From contig CAIMKO010000491.1 of the NCBI GenBank assembly GCA_903841915.1, positions 1 through 5,109 of the forward strand: a stretch of 5,109 bases of DNA, given 5' to 3'. The notes beneath the pieces were generated by a model. The model was not told the origin of the DNA. It ran no database searches and saw nothing but the letters and a program-made list of their open reading frames with translations. The position numbers were made by a program, and so were the translations under genes. This stretch comes from an uncultured Chitinophagaceae bacterium. Lineage in GTDB: Bacteria > Bacteroidota > Bacteroidia > Chitinophagales > Chitinophagaceae. Numbering within the stretch: the first letter of the stretch is position 1; each line of letters opens with the position of its first letter. Below, one piece after another: positions 1 through 3,730 of the stretch.

Positions 1-272
1 ATCAACATACCTTTTACTTCATTAATAAGATTATATAAATGTTGAAATTTTTCTTCTATTAAATAATTTAAGTCTTTTCTAAGTATTAAAAAGTATTCAG
101 CCTCATTAGCAGAACCTAAAGCAATATTTGCAGGCACAGATGAAGCAGCCCTTCTTAACTGATTCGTTAAACTATATAATTCATCTTTAGGAAAAGATTT
201 GGTCTCCTCATAAACATTCAATGTAAAGAGATGTGCTTTTTCCCAAACTTTTAAATCTTTATAGTTCTGCAT
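1..272 (-). CDS. Four-helix-bundle protein (23S rRNA intervening-sequence protein family), 3' end outside window, apparent internal deletion
   Basis: Read from ATG at 272, ninety codons are open and no stop appears before the window edge. The N-terminus MQNYKDLKVWEKAHLFTLNV, then TKSFPKDELYSLTNQLRRAA and SVPANIA, is the typical start of the S23/IVS four-helix-bundle family: helix 1 with the LKVWEKAH motif, helix 2 with LTNQLRRA, and the PANIA signature. Family members continue PANIAEG-x-GR and about 18 residues later reach LGS-x-NE-x-EY. Here residue 51 (Ala of PANIA) runs straight into LGSANEAEYFL, so about 18 residues seem to be missing in frame. The family is usually about 115-125 residues; this copy would be near 100 if it stops soon after the edge. 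The role of these proteins is not established; some are encoded inside 23S rRNA insertions, many are free-standing as here. It starts 23 nt after the argC stop, so it is probably co-transcribed. Family assignment is firm; whether the shortened protein folds is unknown. Confidence 0.9.
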   Translation of the reverse strand, partial: MQNYKDLKVWEKAHLFTLNVYEETKSFPKDELYSLTNQLRRAASSVPANIALGSANEAEYFLILRKDLNYLIEEKFQHLYNLINEVKGML

Positions 273-295
273 ACTTATAACTTAATACTTACAAC

Positions 296-1285
296 TTAAA
301 ACCCTGTTGCTTTTAATTTAAGTCCCATACTTTCTTCCAATCCAAACATCATATTCATGTTCTGCAAAGCCTGTCCTGATGCGCCTTTCAAAAGATTGTC
401 GATTGTTGAATGAACGGCAATTTTGTTTCCCTGCTTTTCAATATGGATCAAACATTTGTTCGTGTTCACCACTTGTTTCAAATCGATCATTGAATCACTA
501 ACAAAAGTGAATGCTGCATCTTTATAATAGTCTTTAAAAATTTGCTTTACTTCATCTAATGGCAATGAGGTATCAACAACTGATGTAACGTAAATACCTC
601 TTGTAAAATCGCCGCGCCATGGAACAAAATGAACATGCAAGCCATCATTGTCTTGTAATTGAATCAGACTTTGATGTATCTCATGAATATGCTGATGTTG
701 TAATGTTTTATATGCCGAAATATTATTAGCCCTCCAACTGAAATGTGAGGTGTTACTTAAACTTTGTCCGGCTCCCGTACTGCCTGTAATACCTGTTGTA
801 TACACATCGCCTAGTACACCTGCATTTGCCAAAGGCAATAACCCCAATTGAATAGCCGTTGCAAAGCAACCCGGATTCGCAATATTATTTGAAGCTTGGA
901 TGGCTGCCTTATTCAACTCCGGTAACCCATAAATAAACTTGCGATTGCCAATCGTTGATTTATCATTTAATCTGAAATCCTGTGAAAGGTCGATGATCTT
1001 TATTTTATCATTGATATGATTTGCTTCCAAAAATTTCTTCGCATCACCATGCCCCACACATAAAAACAAAACATCAATACCCCCATCCCCTAAAGGGGAG
1101 AGATCATTCGTGAATTTTAAATTTGATTCTCCTTCTAGATCAGCATGCACTTTACTTACAAGATTTCCGGCATTGCTTGAACTATTGATAAAACTAATTT
1201 CAACTTGCGGATGATTGATCAATAAACGAATCAATTCCCCTCCCGTATAACCTGCGCCGCCTATGATTCCAATTTTAATCTTCAT
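296..1285 (-). CDS. argC: N-acetyl-gamma-glutamyl-phosphate reductase (N-acyl-glutamyl-phosphate reductase)
   Basis: This cytosolic enzyme performs the NADPH-dependent reduction of N-acyl-glutamyl phosphate to the semialdehyde, the third step of arginine synthesis. The protein has 329 residues, normal for the Bacteroidota branch. The Rossmann NADP-binding motif GIIGGAGYTGGEL is at residues 6-18. The catalytic cysteine is Cys140 in NPGCFATAIQLGLLPL. The ITGSTGAGQ loop is at 166-174 and the substrate-loop motif FVPWRGDFTRG at 220-230. His219, just before it, lines up with the usual catalytic His of the HLVP motif, but that alignment is by eye. The C-terminal NLLKGASGQALQNMN block is typical. 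The ATG at 1285 starts directly on the Rossmann strand, so the start is secure. It follows argG by 74 nt and precedes the four-helix-bundle gene by 23 nt. Residues 63-69 (SPLGDGG) are encoded by a GC-rich palindrome unlike the surrounding DNA, in a loop where relatives are shorter. In some Bacteroidota the acyl group is succinyl; the sequence does not decide this. Confidence 0.97.
   Translation of the reverse strand: MKIKIGIIGGAGYTGGELIRLLINHPQVEISFINSSSNAGNLVSKVHADLEGESNLKFTNDLSPLGDGGIDVLFLCVGHGDAKKFLEANHINDKIKIIDLSQDFRLNDKSTIGNRKFIYGLPELNKAAIQASNNIANPGCFATAIQLGLLPLANAGVLGDVYTTGITGSTGAGQSLSNTSHFSWRANNISAYKTLQHQHIHEIHQSLIQLQDNDGLHVHFVPWRGDFTRGIYVTSVVDTSLPLDEVKQIFKDYYKDAAFTFVSDSMIDLKQVVNTNKCLIHIEKQGNKIAVHSTIDNLLKGASGQALQNMNMMFGLEESMGLKLKATGF
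1079..1099 (-). repeat. GC-rich palindromic patch inside argC
   Basis: In the coding strand this stretch reads ctccccttta ggggatgggg (about 20 bases), with cccc-ttta-gggg at 1098-1087 as its core. It encodes SPLGDGG (residues 63-69 of ArgC) and stands out against the AT-rich gene. It resembles short CCCCTNNAGGGG-type elements that I associate with dispersed repeats in Bacteroidota genomes, but only one copy lies in this window, so repeat status is an inference. Confidence 0.4.
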
Positions 1286-1359
1286 GTTTTTTGCTTAATG
1301 CGGAAAACTTAAAGCTTTACGCAATTATAAAATAAATGCCTGTTGTAGGCTTTCAGCAT

Positions 1360-2553
1360 TTAGCCTTCTGTTTCTTTTACTTTGTGATAAATAGAAGTCT
1401 GGTTACCGAATATTTTACTGAACCCTCTAACATCTTCTCCTGTAAACCCGGTATGCATCTCACCGTACTTTCCAAACTTACTGCTCATCAGATCGTATTT
1501 GCTTTCGATACCAATGATCTGGAAACGATATGGCTGCAATAGAACAAATGCATCACCTGTAACCTGTTCTTGTGAACTGATGAAATACGCTTCAATGTCC
1601 CGCATTACAGGGTCCAATATTTGACCTTCATGTAACCAATTACCATAAAATAATGCCAGCTGATCTTTCCAATTCAATTGCCATTTGGTCAATACATGTT
1701 TTTCCAAAGCATGATGCCCTTTTAAAATAACCATGGGTGCCGCAGCTTCAAAACCTACACGGCCTTTGATGCCGATGATGGTATCCCCAACATGAATATC
1801 TCTGCCAATTCCGTAAGGACCTGCAATGGCTTGTAAATATTGAATAGCTTCTGTTGGATGAGAAAATTTTTTGTCATCCACTTCAAATAATTCACCTTTT
1901 ATAAAATGCAAACGGACTTCCCGACTTCCCGACTCACTGACTTGTGTAGGCCATGCTTCTTCCGGTAAAATCCCTTTGCTGTTCAAAGTTTCTTTGCCCC
2001 CAACACTAGTGCCCCATAATCCTTTATTGATAGAATAACCTGCTTTCGCAAAATTCATATCAACACCTTTACTTTTTAAATAAGTGATCTCTTCTTCGCG
2101 GCTTAATTTCAGATCACGTATCGGTGTGATGATCTCAATACCAGGGATCATGATATGGAAGATCATATCAAAACGCACCTGGTCATTTCCTGCACCGGTG
2201 CTTCCATGGGCTACAGCATCAACATTCAATTTCTTTGCATGTTCTGCAATATGTAAGGCCTGACTTAGTCTTTCAGCACTAACACTTAAAGGATAAGTAT
2301 TATTCTTGAGTACATTTCCGAATATGAGATATTTGATGATCGTGTCGTAATAACCTTTGACAGCATTAATTGTTGTGTGCGTTTTTACACCCAACTTGTA
2401 TGCGTGTTCTTCGATCTTCTTTAATTCATCTTCATTAAATCCGCCCGTGTTCACAATAATGCTGTGCACTTCATAGCCTTTTTCTTCAAAATGCTTTACG
2501 CAGAATGTGGTATCTAATCCACCACTGAATCCCAGAACTACTTTTTTTGCCAT
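1360..2553 (-). CDS. argG: Argininosuccinate synthase
   Basis: This cytosolic enzyme condenses citrulline and aspartate to argininosuccinate using ATP, the penultimate step of arginine synthesis. The protein has 397 residues, within the normal range. The N-terminal PP-loop ATP-pyrophosphatase motif GFSGGLDTT is at residues 8-16. The second nucleotide and substrate motif HGSTGAGNDQVRF is at 117-129; many family members have Lys where this one has Ala122-1 (STGKGND versus STGAGND), which appears to be usual in this phylum. Citrulline/aspartate-region motifs follow: YSINKGLWGTSVGGKE at 173-188, GPYGIGR at 245-251 and GIKGRVGFEAAAP at 261-273. The tetramerisation-type C-terminal segment completes the protein. 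The ATG at 2553 opens directly on the PP-loop strand, so the start is secure. It lies 33 nt after the GNAT stop and 74 nt before argC, with no convincing promoter in either gap, supporting one transcript. No disabled residues were noticed. Confidence 0.98.
   Translation of the reverse strand: MAKKVVLGFSGGLDTTFCVKHFEEKGYEVHSIIVNTGGFNEDELKKIEEHAYKLGVKTHTTINAVKGYYDTIIKYLIFGNVLKNNTYPLSVSAERLSQALHIAEHAKKLNVDAVAHGSTGAGNDQVRFDMIFHIMIPGIEIITPIRDLKLSREEEITYLKSKGVDMNFAKAGYSINKGLWGTSVGGKETLNSKGILPEEAWPTQVSESGSREVRLHFIKGELFEVDDKKFSHPTEAIQYLQAIAGPYGIGRDIHVGDTIIGIKGRVGFEAAAPMVILKGHHALEKHVLTKWQLNWKDQLALFYGNWLHEGQILDPVMRDIEAYFISSQEQVTGDAFVLLQPYRFQIIGIESKYDLMSSKFGKYGEMHTGFTGEDVRGFSKIFGNQTSIYHKVKETEG
1915..1946. 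repeat. Four tandem 8-nt units inside argG
   Basis: On the plus strand GACTTCCC occurs twice in a row (1915-1922, 1923-1930) and is followed by the degenerate units GACTCACT (1931-1938) and GACTTGTG (1939-1946). On the coding strand this gives VSESGSREV in a variable surface loop of ArgG between WPTQ and the RLHF strand. The reading frame is kept and the loop length looks normal, so this is probably local slippage rather than an insertion. Confidence 0.4.
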
Positions 2554-2586
2554 GACTGATAGTATTATCTATTGAAAGGAATTATT

Positions 2587-3294
2587 TTAAAAATGAAAGA
2601 GCAAAGCAAAGACCATTTTTAATGTGGAAGAACCTCCGTTATCTTTCTTTAAAAATGGTTTTAATAATTTCCATTGTTTGAAGCGAACCAAGCGTTCAAA
2701 ACCTTTTTTATTTTCTTCAAAGAATTGTTCTGTTTCTTTTGGTTCGTAATGATCTTTGGGATCAAACAACATAGCCGTACACATACAATTCTTCCGGTCT
2801 TTACTCATCAAAATATCATAATTCACACAGCTTTTACAGCCTGCCCAGAAAACTTCATCATCTGTTAATTCAGAATACGTAACCGGCTCGTAACCCAACT
2901 CACTATTTATTTTCATGACTGCCAAGCCTGTTGTTAAACCGAATATCTTAGAATCAGGATATTTCTCTCTGGATAAATTGAATATTTTTTGTTTGATCTG
3001 TTTAGCCACACCGCTTTTTCTGAATTCAGGGGCAACGATCAATCCGCTGTTCGCCACAAATTTACCATGACTCCATTCTTCAATATAACAAAAGCCAACC
3101 CATTGACCGGTATGCGTAACTGCAATTACCGCTTTACCTTCCAGCATCTTACCGGCAACATATTCAGGTGAGCGTTTTGCAATACCAGTTCCTCTTGCCA
3201 TCGCCGACGATTCCATTTCATCGGTAATACGTTTGGCATAATGTGCATCCAGATGGTCTGCTACACGAATGACGATTTGTTGTTGATTCTCCAC
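2587..3294 (-). CDS. GNAT-family N-acyltransferase of the arginine operon, candidate glutamate N-acyltransferase
   Basis: This is a single-domain GNAT acyltransferase of 235 residues. The chosen start is GTG at 3294 (MENQQQIVIRVADHLDAHYA). The frame stays open upstream to a TTG at 3387, but that extension is not protein-like and overlaps the predicted leader hairpins. Visible landmarks, numbered from GTG: ARGTGIAKRSPEYV at 33-46, GFCYIEEW about 67-74, GKFVANSGLIVAPEFRKSGVAK about 77-98 holding the acetyl-CoA-binding R-x-x-G-x-A motif, and LTTGLAVMKINSELGYEPV at 120-138. A four-cysteine motif C-x2-C-x13-C-x-C (Cys153, 156, 170, 172) follows. Neighbours argG and argC, plus the Arg leader, point to the first step of arginine synthesis, acylation of glutamate by acetyl- or succinyl-CoA. 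It is not a canonical ArgA, which carries an amino-acid-kinase domain, nor ArgJ; function is inferred from context. The last 16 or so residues (NGGSSTLKMVFALLFHF) look like a tail read through an inverted repeat. Confidence 0.8.
   Translation of the reverse strand: MENQQQIVIRVADHLDAHYAKRITDEMESSAMARGTGIAKRSPEYVAGKMLEGKAVIAVTHTGQWVGFCYIEEWSHGKFVANSGLIVAPEFRKSGVAKQIKQKIFNLSREKYPDSKIFGLTTGLAVMKINSELGYEPVTYSELTDDEVFWAGCKSCVNYDILMSKDRKNCMCTAMLFDPKDHYEPKETEQFFEENKKGFERLVRFKQWKLLKPFLKKDNGGSSTLKMVFALLFHF
2612..2659 (-). repeat. 11-bp perfect inverted repeat at the 3' end of the GNAT gene
   Basis: Plus-strand arms accatttttaa (2612-2622) and ttaaaaatggt (2649-2659) are exact reverse complements separated by 26 nt. 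In the transcript the second arm is followed by the pyrimidine-rich stretch CUUUGCUUUGCUCUUUCAUUUU before the GNAT stop, and argG begins 59 nt later. It could be a degenerate intra-operon terminator or an RNA-processing/stability hairpin. The stem is AU-rich with a large loop, so a function is uncertain. Confidence 0.4.
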
Positions 3295-3337
3295 TTTTAT
3301 TAAAACTGTTTGGAATGATAAATTTGAGTAAATACAC

Positions 3338-3460
3338 GACGGGCATATTTTAATAAATGATCTGCCCTTTGCCGGAAGTAACGGCAATGAATATTAGATA
3401 CGAGGTCGTCGTAATAAATACAGAAAGTTAGAAGTACACAAATCAATGCCCATGCCCGTC
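3338..3460 (-). promoter_or_regulatory. Candidate arginine attenuator (leader RNA with competing hairpins)
   Basis: Between the leader ORF start and the GNAT gene the transcript holds several mutually exclusive pairings. Segment 1, GACGGGCAU (3460-3452), overlaps the leader start codon and is exactly complementary to AUGCCCGUC (3346-3338). The GGGCA at 3367-3363 can instead pair with the same UGCCC (3345-3341), helped by AUUU/AAAU (3358-3355 with 3350-3347). The Arg codons themselves contribute ACGACG (3412-3407), complementary to CGUCGU around 3342-3335. A separate hairpin UUGCCG-loop7-CGGCAA (3387-3369) begins 6 nt after the leader stop. Such choices are the hallmark of ribosome-controlled attenuation. 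No clear U-tract follows either hairpin, so whether the control acts on termination or on translation cannot be told. The pairings are seen directly; the mechanism is inferred. Confidence 0.5.
3394..3453 (-). CDS. Putative arginine-operon leader peptide (19 aa)
   Basis: ATG at 3453 opens a 19-codon frame, MGIDLCTSNFLYLLRRPRI, ending in TAA at 3396-3394. Three of its last five sense codons are arginine (CGA CGA CCT CGT ATC TAA; Arg15, Arg16, Arg18). The ORF ends 99 nt before the GTG of the first gene of a cluster containing argG and argC, in a region with alternative RNA structures. This is the classical arrangement of a leader peptide whose translation senses the supply of charged tRNA-Arg: scarce arginine would stall the ribosome at codons 15-18 and change downstream folding. 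The frame has no stop for about 60 further codons upstream, so a TTG start is possible, but ATG is the only ATG. No Shine-Dalgarno sequence is seen, as usual for the phylum. I know no named homologue; the call rests on codon content and position. Chance occurrence of a short Arg-containing ORF is the main alternative. Confidence 0.5.
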   Translation of the reverse strand: MGIDLCTSNFLYLLRRPRI

Positions 3461-3667
3461 AATGCAGGATGGTTTGCCGCTAATTGTGTATGCAATGTTA
3501 TCTCTTTCAACTTATTGTTCAAATGAAAAGGTGAACAAGGATTTTTAAGGCTGTAAAAGTATAACAGTTTGTAATAAATGCTGCATTTTTTTTGTGAAAG
3601 TCCGAATGCGGATGAAAATGACCCAAAGCGTCAGATTACTTACGCCTGTTAGTATATGGCACAATGA
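3461..3667. other. AT-rich intergenic region expected to hold the arg operon promoter
   Basis: This stretch separates the barrel-gene hairpin from the leader ORF. It holds no protein-like ORF with an ATG. On the minus strand the Bacteroidota -7 consensus TAnnTTTG is approached by TACTTTTA (3561-3554), one mismatch at the last base, but no TTG lies at a suitable -33 distance, so I do not call it a promoter. A weak hairpin AGGCGU-loop10-ACGCUU (3647-3626, one G-U pair) may be a second terminator for the upstream unit. A run of eight T on the plus strand lies at 3586-3593. Confidence 0.5.
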
Positions 3668-3696
3668 ATACAAGCACCGGGGTATGGTGCTTGTAT
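3668..3696 (-). terminator. Hairpin terminator after the outer-membrane barrel gene
   Basis: ATACAAGCACC (3668-3678) and GGTGCTTGTAT (3686-3696) form a perfect 11-bp stem with a 7-nt loop, 35 nt downstream of the barrel-protein stop codon. In the transcript direction there is only a weak U-rich flank (CAUUGUG after the stem), so it is not a textbook intrinsic terminator, but its position and strength make an end-of-unit hairpin the likeliest role. It marks the boundary between the barrel gene and the arg operon. Confidence 0.7.
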
Positions 3697-3730
3697 ATTA
3701 AATAGAATAAATCAGAATTGTAAAGAATGA

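Noticed and set aside
1286..1359. Hairpin GCCT-loop-AGGC with an AU-rich flank in the argG-argC gap as a terminator
   Set aside because: The stem is only 4 bp (7 bp with a large bulge) and argC must be expressed from upstream, so a terminator call is not supported.
1336..1542. Plus-strand open frame of 68 codons opposite the 3' end of argG
   Set aside because: It is antisense to a clearly conserved enzyme, has no family resemblance and is explained by argG codon use.
2674..3171. Two plus-strand open frames of about 60 codons opposite the GNAT gene
   Set aside because: Both are antisense to the well-supported GNAT domain, start in no plausible context and show no recognisable motif.
3295..3387. 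N-terminal extension of the GNAT protein to a TTG at 3387
   Set aside because: The 31 extra residues do not look like a GNAT N-terminus and are encoded by the leader hairpin region; GTG at 3294 gives a normal start.
3383..3404. ArgR-type ARG box near TGAATATTAGATA
   Set aside because: Only one half-site fits the TGAAT-N4-ATTCA consensus; the second half does not.
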